A DNA stretch of 64,000 nt from Toxonevra muliebris (lineage: Eukaryota > Arthropoda > Insecta > Diptera > Pallopteridae). The stretch spans positions 22,805,883 to 22,869,882 of the forward strand of contig OY829329.1 of NCBI GenBank assembly GCA_963691655.1, in the 5' to 3' direction. The position numbers were made by a program, and so were the translations under genes. A model generated the notes under the pieces. It was given only the letters and a program-made list of their open reading frames with translations. It was not told the DNA's origin and made no database searches. Below, piece after piece: positions 11,936 to 23,060 of the stretch. Numbering within the stretch: position 1 is the first letter of the stretch; every line of letters begins with the position of its first letter.

Positions 11936-12331
11936 GATTAGGTTAGGTTGCAGTGGCAGCCTTCTGCTTGAAAGCACACTTAAGCACATTTAGGCTCATT
12001 GTGATACCACAGTACGGCGCGACTCTCCCATTTACGGATTGGAGAACCATGAGGATTCCATAATGAATCTGGCTATGTCCTTAATATTTACGGATGATAG
12101 CTCGGACAGACTAGTGAAGAAAGGTGAGCCCAGGAGTTTAAGTCTCCTCCTGGCCAGGGATGAGCATTCGCACATGAAATGGAGGACTGTTTCTTCCTCC
12201 TCCTCAGAGCCGCAGCCCCGACAGAAGTCATTGAATGGCAGTCCTAGTCTTGCAGCATGTCTCCCCATTATGCAGTGTCCCGTGAGCACCGAAGTCGTAA
12301 TTCTGATGTAGTTTCTACTAAGGTTGAGTAG
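11936..12331 (-). mobile_element. 5'-truncated I-clade LINE 3' end with 12-bp target-site duplication
   Basis: TAACAATATATA is repeated at 11924-11935 and 12332-12343. On the minus strand, the insert starts in the extreme C-terminus of a LINE ORF2 (TSVLTGHCIMGRHAARLGL, then a CRGCGSEEEEETVLHFMCEC zinc-finger-like motif) ending near 12032. A ~95-base 3' UTR follows, with GTGGTATCACAATG and the end CAACCTAACCTAATC. ORF2 C-termini of this kind follow the RNase H domain in I-clade and related LINEs. This 3' end is the one shared with the SINE at 10289. Confidence 0.85.
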
Positions 12332-12343
12332 TAACAATATATA

Positions 12344-13598
12344 TAAAAGTGAAAATCTGTTTGTATGTCCGATTATACTTCCTAAATGACATAAAAACTT
12401 ATATAATACTGCATTATGTCTCTGACCATACTATTAACATGGTAAAAGTTTGTAATTACAAGTGGGCGGGGTACCTCCCATACAAACCTTATAGTTTTTT
12501 AAGTATACCATTTATAGTACAGTACTGCAATTTACTGCGTCCTGCGTGCAAAGACGTTGGCTGACAATACCATAGTAAAAATGGGGAAGGAGCTAGAAAA
12601 AGAGGTGTGGCACCTAACATATAACCTGAATATTTATTATTAGATATCTCAGGCACCATTTGTTATATGGAAATATTATTTGTCGATACCGAGCTTATAC
12701 TGGAGTTTCAGATCTGAATTTGTGTTCAAATGGGCGTGGCACCTCTCAAGCAATCTTAATGCTGTTTTGAGTATATCTCCGAAACCACACATATTATAGT
12801 ACTGAAATTTGGTGCAAAGGGGTTGGTTGACAACGCCATGCTCCATGAAATATGTGTATGAAATTGAAAACGACGGAGTGGAGCAAAGTTTTATGTGGTG
12901 TGATATTTTTTGGGCAAGTGGGCACGGCAGCTATAATAACACTAGTTTACATCCAAAATTACCAATGAACACCACTATCCAATTTCTATGTAAAATTTCT
13001 TGATAATTTATTTAATTGTGCCAAAACTATTTATCCAATCGAATTAATATCTTTAATTTCATATACTTTTTGTTCAAATCAAGTTCCTAGATTCCAAGAT
13101 ATTTGTAATTATGTGGACAAATCTTTTTTTTTCGATAAAATAAATTCAACTGGTGATATCTCCAAAACCACACAATAGAATTAAAAATAGAGTTGATTTT
13201 CGGACTTAGCGATCAATTTTACATAGGAATTGGATTGTGGTGTTCATTGCCTAGAAAAAAAAATAATTATTTGTAATTTAGTGTAATTTGTGGTTTCTAA
13301 TTTTCAATTACAATTCCAATGGTCGTTTGTGTGATGGTGTGTGTTAATTCAAAACTTTTGTTTTCATAGTAAAATAAGTTTTTATTTCAAAAAGAAAGAG
13401 TGACAAACAACAAGTACTAATGACGAAGTAAATCAAAAATATCGAAAAAACTATGAGAAAATGCATATGGTCTGGCCAGACCATGGTGGTACCAATATGA
13501 CTAAAATCTTGCCCCCCTCATACCTCAGGAGTCCGATTTTATAAATCTATTTAGAAATAGTCATTTAAGGATATCATGGATTTTGGAGATCATAGTGA
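12344..13598. repeat. Dispersed GTGGGCGTGGCACCTCCCATAC-type repeat, otherwise no gene
   Basis: Between about 12430 and 12930 the sequence carries GTGGGCGGGGTACCTCCCAT, ATATCTCAGGCACCATTTGT and GGGCGTGGCACCTCTC. The same phrases recur near 19920-20090, 20450-20790 and, reversed, 28760-28890. No protein is supported. A palindrome GGTCTGGCCAGACC lies near 13471. Confidence 0.45.
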
Positions 13599-13600
13599 TA

Positions 13601-14890
13601 AAGCGCGGTTCACGCAAAATTGGCACTCAGGTTGCTGTATCTTTTTAACCAGAACACTCAGAATAACAAATAATGCATTAAATGATAAGTTTAATATTGT
13701 GTTTTAATACTATAATATTAAAAGATTTAAATTTGTTTGTTGTGCAAAAAGTTCCGGGTATTCCTTTTAATGGACCCCATCAACCTTTGAACATCCGCTC
13801 TGGATATTTTTGTGGCTATTTGGTTCCATTTTAGTAACATTGAATTCATATTTTTGACAATACCTGCATTTTTCTTTAACTTATATTTTGTAATAGCCCA
13901 GTATTTTTCGATCGGTCGCAGCTGGGGGCAATTGGGTGGATTCATATATTTGGGCACTACATCTACTTTATTTGTCTGATACCGATCCATGGTTTTCTTA
14001 GAGTAGTGGCAACTGGCTAAATCAGGCCAAAACTTCACTGGCGAATGGTGGTGACGAACAAATGGCAATAGTCGTTTCGAAAGGCACTATTTGATGTAAA
14101 TATCAGACGTCATAGAAGAGGATGCCACAAATGCCCTGGATTTGAGACCACAGCTGCAAATAGCCAGCCACATCATTGCTTTCTTTGCAAATTTATCCAT
14201 TTTTATGTACTTGAATTTTGAGGGTACATTACCACGATTCGTTGCCATATAAAATTTTTGACCTGGAAGCTGTTTAAGATCAAATTTTACGTATGATTCG
14301 TCATCCACAATAATGCATCCATTGAATTTGGTCAAAGCATTATTATAAAGAAGGCGCGCACGTTTTCTGGCCAGCAAATTCTGTTTGTCAGTTCTATTTG
14401 GATATTTTATAGCACGATAGCACTTTATCCCAGCTTTTATGCGTATTCGTACTTTTGCTGGTATTGAATTTTTCGGCACGATCGCTATCCGATAGTCCGA
14501 GATTGCTTTTGATGGACCTCAAGATCTTTGCCTTTAATTTTAGGCTGGTGGTTCCCGTTTTGTTCACAACTTTTTTAGCTCTTTCAACACTAAGAGTTTC
14601 TTTATATCATTTTATAACTCTACATACCGTTCTTTTCGAGATATTTAACACTTTCGCAATCTTTGAACCAGACCACGACGAATTTTCAATAAATTTGTTC
14701 ACAATCAATTTTCTATTTGCAGCTTCCATTGTGCACACAATCACCAACTTGCGATCAATTAATATAAAAAATTTATCAACTAACGGTAACGGTATTGTAA
14801 ACACATCCTAGTAAAAAATTTGTTGTTCTTATGACTAGGGGCGACGTGGTGACCACAACAAAGCCTGCCAATTTGGCGTGAACCGCGCTT
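13601..14890 (-). mobile_element. Tc1/mariner DD37E element, second lineage, with clear inverted repeats
   Basis: The left end AAGCGCGGTTCACGCAAAAT mirrors the right end ATTTGGCGTGAACCGCGCTT, each flanked by TA (13599-13600 and 14891-14892). Length is 1290 bp. The ends are unlike those of the DD37E copies at 5989 and 54311, so this is a separate lineage with the same transposase type. Confidence 0.9.
13727..14729 (-). pseudogene. DD37E Tc1/mariner transposase, broken
   Basis: The start is taken as ATG at 14729 (MEAANRKLIVNKFIEN), with helix-turn-helix GSKIAKVLNISKRTVCRVIK in the first 40 residues. The frame then breaks and resumes at 14479-14087, with the first catalytic Asp in IIVDDESYV. 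Another break follows before 14068-13727, with Asp in FWPDLASCHYSKK and Glu in LRPIEKYWA, 37 residues apart. Catalytic residues are all present, but at least two frame disruptions inactivate it. ITmD37E-like. It differs strongly from the proteins at 6143 and 54466. Confidence 0.88.
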
Positions 14891-14892
14891 TA

Positions 14893-15290
14893 TTACAAAT
14901 AATAAAAAATTTTAACAAATTTGAAAAAGGTCAAAACCACCGAAGTCCAATTTTTTTTTTAGAAATATAACTACCCAAAATAGTAAAAAATACGTGTTTT
15001 GTTTTTTTAATAACATCTCTATATAGGGCAAAAAACACTTTTCTTCGAAAATAACATTCCTCATCGAAAAATACGTAGGACAGTTTAAAGTCAGTACTAG
15101 CGAAAAATTTTAAAAAGTAGCAAAAGTCACAGAAGGCCAAAACCACCAAAGTCCAATTTTTTTTAAGAAACATAAAAAATATCTTTACATAGGCTCAACC
15201 TAGAAAAAAAAAAAACAGGTCGCTAAACCCATTTTCAACCACTCCTAAACCGCTGGGTGCAGGTTAGTTTAGGTTTGGAAGGCGTGTGCG
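14893..15290. repeat. Repeated AAAACCACCRAAGTCCAA motif, otherwise AT-rich
   Basis: The motif occurs near 14932 and 15140, and a related form (AAAATCACCTAAGTCCAA) near 11622, each followed by a T run and AAGAAA. It flanks the DD37E insertion, so the older surrounding repeat may have been split by that element. Confidence 0.4.
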
Positions 15291-15399
15291 AATGTATATA
15301 TACATATATGTATATATATGTATAAACACGCACTTCCACTCGGAGACTTAATTGTCCATTGTGATTGCCCTCATTTAATTGCCCGGATGAGGCACGTCT

Positions 15400-15990
15400 C
15401 TAACCACGATTTCCGTCAGCAGTCCAGGTAATGTGTTTATTGAACCATTTGGTTCTCCGGATGAAGGTAAGAAGACCCGATAGTTTCACTTTCGTTTTCT
15501 CTGTTAGACTATTGAAAAAGCGCGACCCCAAACATTGGAGTCAGCTCATCTGCAGCCTTGGACATTGACATAGAAAGTGAAGAATCGATTCTGTCTCTTA
15601 TTCATCGTGACAACTTCTGCACAGTCCGCTCGTTGGAATACGCCACCGTTGGAGCATTAGTGCAATAGCACAATGTCCAGTTATGACTCCTGTGAGCAGA
15701 CGTACTGCAGATTTGTTGTGCCCTAAGAGGACATTTATCTTCTTCCTGTCTAACCTTGGCCATAAGGCCCGTGAAACTATACAGTCATCTAGGTTAGTCC
15801 AAGCGTCATTTGACACCGCTATGGTGTACTCGTCTATTTTCCTAAATAGTTCACACATCGGAGATTGTATAGAGGTATCCGCCTCGTTAATGTTCATTTC
15901 AGAGCCCCTTCTGGCCATTTCATCTGCTATTTCGTTCCCTTCAATATTGCTATGTCCAGGAACCTAGCAGAGAGTGACCTTGTGGTGCTC
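15400..15990 (-). pseudogene. I-clade LINE RNase H and ORF2 C-terminal remnant
   Basis: On the minus strand from 15990, an RNase H end motif (VPGHSNIEGNEIADEMARR) is preceded by a stop in place of the usual Trp. Then come LWPRLDRKKINVLL, LLTGVITGHCAIA and a zinc-finger-like start CRSCHDE near 15600. After a frameshift the C-terminus continues (ESILHFLCQCPRLQ) to roughly 15400. Same protein region as the fragments at 11936, 42185 and 46085, but a divergent copy. No target-site duplication was found. Confidence 0.8.
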
Positions 15991-16960
15991 AATGGCCATC
16001 AGTGAAGCACGACATTTCTTTACAATCTCTGATTTAAACCGCTGGGTGCAAATCAATGAAACTTTTTGCAAGTATTATTAACGTGACACAAATGTCTATT
16101 TTAAATTTTTTTTATCTCTTCAGGCTAGGAAAGGAGGGCTCGGCCCATTTTTCAACCACTGTCGGGATTTTCGTACTTTTCACGCTCACCTAGTCTCAGC
16201 AAGTAAACCACGGAATGCGTTTATTATTTTCGTTGTAAATAATAATTCTAAAACAAAATGAAATTCGAAGAAATAATATTTTCGAGATTTTGAAATATAC
16301 GAATATTTTGAATATAACTTTGCGCGACAGTAAAAACAACAGGTAAAAAAAAGAACTGCCCCAAACTAAAAACGATTTAAGTTTAGAAAAGTGTAAAATA
16401 ACATATTGTGGTGGTTTGCTAAGTTATATCTATTACCTACCGCTAACCTATACAAAATTCAAAAGTCACTGGTCGATTTTTCGACCACTGGTTGGAAAAG
16501 GGTTAAGGTCATAACTACCTATGTAGGTTAAATTTTTTAAGTTTCAAAATGTAAAAAATAGTCTTTTAAAAAAAATGATGAACTAGAGATGAACTACCCG
16601 TTTTTTGGGATCTTTTTTCTCCAAAAAACGAAAAAAAAAACATTTTTTACAAAATGAGAGATCCAATATGGCTTAATACTCGTTACTATGGGATTTTTGG
16701 GGTCACAGATTATGAATTTATTGTCAAATTTGTAATCAGTGAACTTGAAAACCACTGAGTAACGAGTTTCACGTTTCATACTCTCTTGAAAAAGGTTGGA
16801 CTAAGGTTATTTTAACTTTCTGTGACGCCAACTTCTTTTCAAGGGGAAATATCTAATTTTCGCGTGCGTTTACATAGTTTGGCAAAATTTCGTATAATGG
16901 CTTCATATAACACACCAAAGGGTGGGTAATGAGTATTAGTGGAGTGTTACTAACTGAGGA
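15991..16960. other. AT-rich DNA, no gene seen
   Basis: No coding content. GGAAAAGGGTTAA ending at 16506 resembles a piggyBac-type right end. Related phrases (CATTTTTCAACCACT) occur near 16160 and 15225. Confidence 0.4.
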
Positions 16961-17040
16961 ATTTTGGTCTAGTGGCAGCGTGCTAGAGTATCATCTCAGG
17001 GGTACCGGGTTCGATTCCCGGCGGGTGAATGGCCGTATGC
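16960..17040 (+). mobile_element. tRNA-derived SINE head or tRNA pseudogene
   Basis: TGGTCTAGTGGCAGCGTGC (A-box-like), a TATCAT loop and CCGGGTTCGATTCCCGG (a well-paired T arm with B box) align with the head of the SINE at 10289. The acceptor ends do not pair, so it is not scored as a working tRNA gene. No SINE body or LINE-like tail was found downstream, so it may be a truncated or different SINE. Confidence 0.6.
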
Positions 17041-18747
17041 TTTTCTTAAAAAATCATTTTTCGTGTTATTTAAAATAGAAAAAATCAAAAATAAAAGCAA
17101 ATTTCTTTTAGTCATGAAACATACACAATCTTAATTATTTTTTTTTGTTTTTATATGGGTTCTGAGAATCTCAGACATGATAGAGAAAATTGGCGTTCAG
17201 AGTCGGAAAGTATCGAAAAATATTTTATTTGCCATTTACAATTTACTGTGGCACTGTGTGGATTATTATAAAATTACACAAGTATTTAAATTTTGTTTAA
17301 ACAATTTTGCTATGCACAGTAATCGGTGGATAAATACTTCAAATACGCCCATTTTTATGTTAATAACTTTAATAGTTAAAAACAAGTACGCAAATATATG
17401 CAAAGTAGTAAATGCTTTGCAATTCAATAAAAGTTTGCGTGCTAGGTGAATTTAAAAAAAAAAAAATGTAACAACAATTTTCAAAAAGAAACTAACCAGC
17501 AAATCGAGCAAACAAACAAACATCAAACAAATAGACAAACAATCAATGCAATGTCTAAAAAAATATTAATCGTGCGTTTTATGACCCAAAAAAACGAAAC
17601 TGGTTTCGTAAAATAAATCACTAACTACTTGCATATAAAAAACAAACAAAAAAAAACTAAATTAAATAAAATACGCACATTTTTTTTTGCCAGTAGCTGT
17701 GCTCTCCATAAAACTGATCGCCCGCCCTCGCCCCACCGCACGACACTCTGCCGCCCTGACCTCTACCTGCAGTATTGAACGCATATAGCAAGTGCGTTCG
17801 AGGTTGTAAATTGTACATGTTTGTCATTATTTTATTTTTTTTTTTTTTGTTCGTATGTGAAGGTATCAATTAATTAAAGACGGACAGACCGACAATGGAG
17901 TAGAATTTTCAAATATGTATTGTATTTAATTCATAAAAAAAAGTTAAGTTAACGACTGATTTCATGTTTCCTTTAAAGGGAATCTTTCTTACGAAAGATC
18001 TTAGATCTTGATCATGACATGTATGAAATTTCCTGCCTTAACTATTAACTACTTACTATCATTATTAATGCTAAACTGAAGCTTACGATCGTATTGCTTT
18101 ATAATTTAAAATGTAAATTAGTTGGTAATTGAATATTTCCAGTTAAACATAAAATTATACGTAAATTTCGCACACGTAATTTTTGTTTTTCAATTGAATG
18201 CCTCTCTGGGGTTTCAACAATAAAATTATTACTGTCAGCGACATTGAATGTTTGTGATATTTTTTTTTTAGTTTTTGTTTTTTGTTTCTTTCTAAAATAG
18301 GGTCAAGTATATCATGCACATATGAAATTTTCATCGATTTTATCAATTTTCATGAATATGCTGTCATAGAATTTGATGAAAGGTTATATTCTGATAATGA
18401 CTAAAGATTTAAGCTATAAATTTTCTTATAACTGGCGAAAAAAATAAATAAAATTGGCTATGATAATGAAGCAAATGCGTATCTTTAGTTCCTACGGGCA
18501 ATATGTTCCACCGACTTTAAATAAACCAATCTTCTAATTTATATCTACAATCTGAAGTACTAACTGAAGTCTTGAACTTATTATATTGAGACCAGAAACA
18601 GAAACATGGCAGCATTTATAATTTAACCATGCAGTGACTTAATATTTAATTAAGACATGTAATGGGCAAGATTCGAAATGGGATTTTGATGAATTTACAA
18701 TCAAACCTATAGTACTGGACCAACAGCTATAGCTTTTACATATGTTT
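17041..18747. other. AT-rich DNA, no gene seen
   Basis: A short GC-rich patch at about 17700-17780 has no recognisable coding or RNA content. The rest is homopolymer-rich. Confidence 0.45.
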
Positions 18748-18748
18748 T

Positions 18749-19810
18749 TGAAGTGAAACTTCTTTTCTCTTGTCGTAGAGTAAAACCAACCGGATGTGAC
18801 GTCGCGCGAGTTATGTATATGCATACATAATATATACTAAATAATATCTATGAAATTATATCTTAAATACTATGTTAAATACTATGTTATATACTATGTT
18901 AAGTAATATGTTAAATAAAATGTTATGTACTATGTTAAATAATATGTAATGTTAAATATGTAATATCAATTATATGTTAAAAATATGTAAATATGTATAA
19001 CTAATTTATCTAATAATATTATATATAACGATTTAATCACCTCATCATTATTAGCCAATCAGATTATATTTAATAGCACATTGAATATTGTGTAGACTTT
19101 TCAAGGCTATTGATGAGCTGATTAAACAGTTAATCGATTCTTAAAAGAACGAGGTCTGGTGTAGATCAATAAGAAATGATATAAGAGTGATAATTCAGAA
19201 AGCAATAAAGTAAAATGTACCTAGGATTAAAATAGAACAATTGCCTATGAAATGATTATTTAAGTCGCGTAAGTTTGCAATGCGACATAATTTTGTCGAG
19301 CAATGTGCATGAGGGGCTAAATATCAATATTCCGTAACTGAATTCACGAGCAAACTATATAATAAACGATTCATAAATAGTTTTAATTCAATATAACATT
19401 TTAATTACACACACACACACACGTCTATGGTAGAAAGAACAATGTGTAGCGTCGCCATCTTAAAGTTTATGACAATTATACATTTCACATACAGATGGCG
19501 CCAATGTCCAAGGAATAACATGAAGATGTCGCACACAAAAAGAGTTCGCTACAATTGTCATCGAAGTTACCGGTACAGAGTTGCAATTTTTGTTCTAGCA
19601 TTAATCCAAAAAAAAAAATTGGTTGTGTATTAACGAACACAAGGCTGAAGTGAAACTTCTTGTGAACTAAACGAAACACAAGCAAATGAAACTAAAAATT
19701 GGTTGTGTATTAACGAACACAAGGCAGAAGTGAAACTTCTTGTGAACTAAACGAAACACAAGCAAATGAAATTAAAAAACACAAGCCAATGAAGTAAACA
19801 ATTTAGCGAT
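18749..19810. mobile_element. Foldback-like non-autonomous element (copy 2), inverted relative to copy 1
   Basis: It starts with TGAAGTGAAACTTCTT (18749-18764) and then matches the reverse complement of 7530-7925, with nearly the same words (CAACCGGATGTGACGTCGCG, GCATGAGGGGCTAAATATCA). It ends with two tandem modules of about 85 bp (19620-19790), each containing AACGAACACAAGG and GAAGTGAAACTTCTTGTGAA. A 68-codon frame at 19427-19633 in the core is broken in copy 1, so it is not taken as a gene. A (CA)n run lies at about 19409-19424. Confidence 0.6.
18807..19263. mobile_element. Insertion inside foldback-like copy 2, with a degenerate 13-bp array
   Basis: Copy 1 lacks this 457-bp block. GTCGCG flanks it at 18801-18806 and 19264-19269 and occurs once at the matching site in copy 1, so it is likely a target-site duplication. 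Inside, about 18840-18985, variants of ATACTATGTTAAAT repeat at roughly 13 bp. No protein or clear inverted ends were seen, so the class is unknown. Confidence 0.5.
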
Positions 19811-19849
19811 TGAAAAATTTAATTTGCTTGTTATTTGCTTTGAACGGGA

Positions 19850-20800
19850 TTGGACGGGATTGGAAAGGAGGATGTGACAATTCCAATATGACTTTAATAT
19901 TCATTATAAGATATCTCTGGCAGCATTTGTAGTACGGTACTAAAGTTGCAATGCAATTATTATTTATCAATACCGAGGTTATAATGGAGTGTGAGTTCTT
20001 AATGTCAAGTGGGCGTGGCAACTCCCAAACAACCTGAATATACATGACGAGATATCTCAGGGAATATTTGTAGTACGGTACAGTCCATTACTGAAATTTT
20101 CTACAATTACTTTTTTCATACTTTTTTACTACTTTTTTTACTTCCTTCTAATAAATTTTTTTTATTTCTTTTTTACTGCTATTTTTTATTTATTTGTTAT
20201 GAAGTAAGAAGTGTACGGTAATCAAGTTTTTAAGTTGTCCTTTAGATGACGCTGAACACTAAAATCTCAAAATTATTACTACAGCACAATAGCAATTTTA
20301 AAAAGATTTGTGAAAAAAGATACGGTAAAATCAACATCACATTGCACTATGTGGCCGAATCCATTTTTAGCTGGCCAAAATTCTAAAATTTGGTTCATTG
20401 GCTCATGAGGTCATTAGCAATCACTGTGTGAAAAATCATAACGATCGGACTATTACCACGTCTACCTCCCATACAAATGAAACCGCGAAAAGGGTGTAAC
20501 TTGGTATATATTATAGATATGATCATGAAATTTTATATACTTATAAACATTACTATTGTCATATATCATTGCAAAAATGGGATAGATCGGAGTATTACCA
20601 CGCCCACCTCCCATATATGTGAAATTTTTAAAACTCTATACCTTGGAACTCATTGCAGATATAGTGATGAAATTGCATATGCTGGTAAATGATACCATGT
20701 TAATATATGCAGGTAAAAATTATCACGATTGGAATGTTGTTGTGCCTACCTCTCATACATATGAGACTCTAAAAATACATAATTAAAATTTATATATTTG
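19850..20800. repeat. Dispersed GTGGGCGTGGCA / CACCTCCCATAC repeats
   Basis: GTGGGCGTGGCAACTCCCAA with GACGAGATATCTCAGGGAAT (about 20000-20070), and CCACGCCCACCTCCCATAT-like phrases near 20455, 20598 and 20745, resemble the block at 12.4-12.9 kb. Non-coding; the parent element is unknown. Confidence 0.45.
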
Positions 20801-21150
20801 CATTTTGTGATTATGAGGTATGCGTGATAATGGTCCGATAGTTCCAATTTTTAGCATGGCTTATGTCCAAGACAATATATATTAGTATATGTAACTTAGT
20901 GATTATATCTGTAATGGATTATTGCATTTTTAAAATTTAGCTTATATTTATATTGTAATTGAATGATTAAAAAGTTTTTCATACAGAATCAATAATTCCG
21001 TATACCAACTTTTGTCTGAATGCCATTTGAAATGGATTAAATATAACACCTTAAATATCTACCTATGATGAATTAAATGCTATGTGATGTCATATTTTTG
21101 CTTGTTATTAAAGCTGTTGCAAAAAGTTGCAAAGCACTCATACCTTATTT

Positions 21151-21390
21151 GACAGGCTGAGAGGAAAAGTGGTATAACTTCTACGTTCAGAAAGAAGTGG
21201 AACAATTTTACTTAAGAGCAAAAGCAAAACGAAATATGTTCAGAGCAAAAGTGAAACGAAATATGTTCAGAGCGAAAACGAAATAAAAAACTATGCTGTT
21301 CTTGCTCTGAAAGAATTGTTATACCATTTTTGTTCTTACTTTTAAGGCGTTTCATTCTCACTCTAAATCGTATTACGTATGCCATTCTTT
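21151..21390. mobile_element. MITE with GACAGGCTGAGAGGAAAAG end, right end missing (copy 1)
   Basis: The left end GACAGGCTGAGAGGAAAAG is the reverse complement of the right end of the copy at 62067-62373. The two copies align through GTGGTATAACTTCTACGTTC and three ~27-bp units ending in GAAATATGTTCAGAGC, up to about 21389. There this copy breaks off before its right end. No protein is encoded. Confidence 0.7.
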
Positions 21391-21741
21391 TTCGGTTCCA
21401 TTAATAATGTATAGTTTTTTCTCTAATATGAGACCAAAAATAAAGGTCTAGCTTTAGTATTCGCTAAGTTATTACACTTTATGTGCAACACAGTTTCAAC
21501 AATATTAAAACTATCGACAGGATAGTACAACTTTCAACGGTCGCACAGCCAAATCCTTCACCTAATTAGAATATCCTGTGTGTGAATTCTGATGAGGGAT
21601 CTATGGAGAGTAAGCCCATATACTTTTGGATTCAAACCGAGACAGTTGATTTTTCGAATATAGGCCAGCTAGATTTTTCATCGGCCCCATAGTGAATTGT
21701 CGAGTTCAATGGTTTTATTTAAACTTTCCAATTGTATATTA

Positions 21742-22011
21742 GGGGCCGTTCACATATTAAGTAACGCGCGAGTGGGGAAGGGGAGGGGGAGGAGGGTCCG
21801 ACAATTTGTTACGAAGTGTTACATGGGGGGGGTCATCAACTGCGTTACGTAATGTCAATTTTATACTATCAAATGCAGGTGACTTCAAAAATTCACTAGT
21901 TTATTAAATGAATTTTCTCCGCTGAATTCGAAAACCGTTACGATGTGTAACGACCAGAGGGGAGGTTCAATATTGGTCAAAATTTGAGTTACGTAATATG
22001 TGAACGGCCCC
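21742..22011. mobile_element. 270-bp MITE, PIF/Harbinger-like ends
   Basis: GGGGCCGTTCACATATTA at the left mirrors TAATATGTGAACGGCCCC at the right. TTA flanks both sides (21739-21741 and 22012-22014). A 3-bp TWA duplication fits PIF/Harbinger-type elements. Internal GTTACG words repeat in both orientations. No coding capacity. Confidence 0.8.
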
Positions 22012-22289
22012 TTAGGTTGCAATCCTACAGGAAATGGATGAATTGAGGTGTTTTTAAGAAGCGCCTTAATTCTATTTCTCATACTAGACACGCTACTTCC
22101 AATTAAATTGCAGAAGTTACGATTATTTTCCCATATCTCAAGAATATTTTGTTTTAGTATTTCAGTATTTGTTAGTTGGCCATTCACGACTATCCGAGAA
22201 AAGTGAAAATTGATTTTAATGTGTTTTTCACGTTTATTCGTGAAGATGATTTTTCAATTGAAAGTGGATATTTAGTGAGAAAAATTTTG

Positions 22290-23060
22290 AAATGGGTCGA
22301 CGAAAGGATTGTTGTGAGCAGAAAAAAATTGAAGTTGCGACACTTCTATGCCTAAAGGAATATAGCTATCGCCAGATTACAGCAATGACATCGTCATCAT
22401 CTGTTGGTGAAATAGCAAAAAATCTGCAGTAAGAAAGTTCTCTAAGCATAACAGACGAAAAATTTGCCGGTCTGCGCGAAAAACCAGAACTCGAGAGGAA
22501 CGAAAGAAAATACCGCATTACAACAGAGGAATGCTCCTATCCGTGCACTCACAAATAACATCCAAGATTCAGTAATAGAAATATCTTCAATGACAGTAAG
22601 ACGCCGATTTCATGAAGCAAATACAAAATGTAGGCGTCCTGTGAAATGACTTCGTTTGAGGCTTGCGATGAAAACAAAAAAACGAATTCACTGGACACAA
22701 CGACTACACAAATGAAGACTGGGATAAAGTAAAAGAAAAATATCCATTTTTCAAAATATTGTGTAGTTTATTTATAGCAACAAGTGCTGGCTAACGACAA
22801 GTGAAGCTTCACGGAATCAACCCAATTTTTTAGAAGACGCCCCAATAAGAAGTACCATGTATCTTGCGTGCTAAGTCCAGTAAAACATCGACCTGCTCTG
22901 ACTCAATCGATGAAAGACCTCTTTTACATTTAATGAACTCAATGGATAAAATACGAGTGGTCTATTTATCTATTTTCAAAGAGAATATTTTGGTGTTGCC
23001 GTGACCGGGTAATTCGTAATTCGCCGGACATAAATCCTATAGAGAAAAAGCAACACAAAT
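22290..23060 (+). pseudogene. Decayed Tc1-family transposase
   Basis: From about 22292 the frame MGRRKDCCEQKKIEVATLL starts a helix-turn-helix-like region (YSYRQITAM). Next come TRTRGTKENTALQQRN and MTVRRRFHEANTKCRRP near 22480-22650. Near 23015-23045 comes SPDINPIEKK, the last catalytic Glu block of DD34E Tc1 transposases. Many stops and shifts make it dead. Inverted ends were not found. Confidence 0.7.

Noticed and set aside
17657..17869. Downstream exon of the CHY-finger gene
   Set aside because: The GC-richer patch at 17700-17780 does not encode Cys/His zinc-finger spacing in any minus frame I could read.
19427..19633. 68-codon frame in the foldback-like core as a transposase
   Set aside because: The matching region of copy 1 has a stop and frame changes, and the peptide shows no known catalytic motif.
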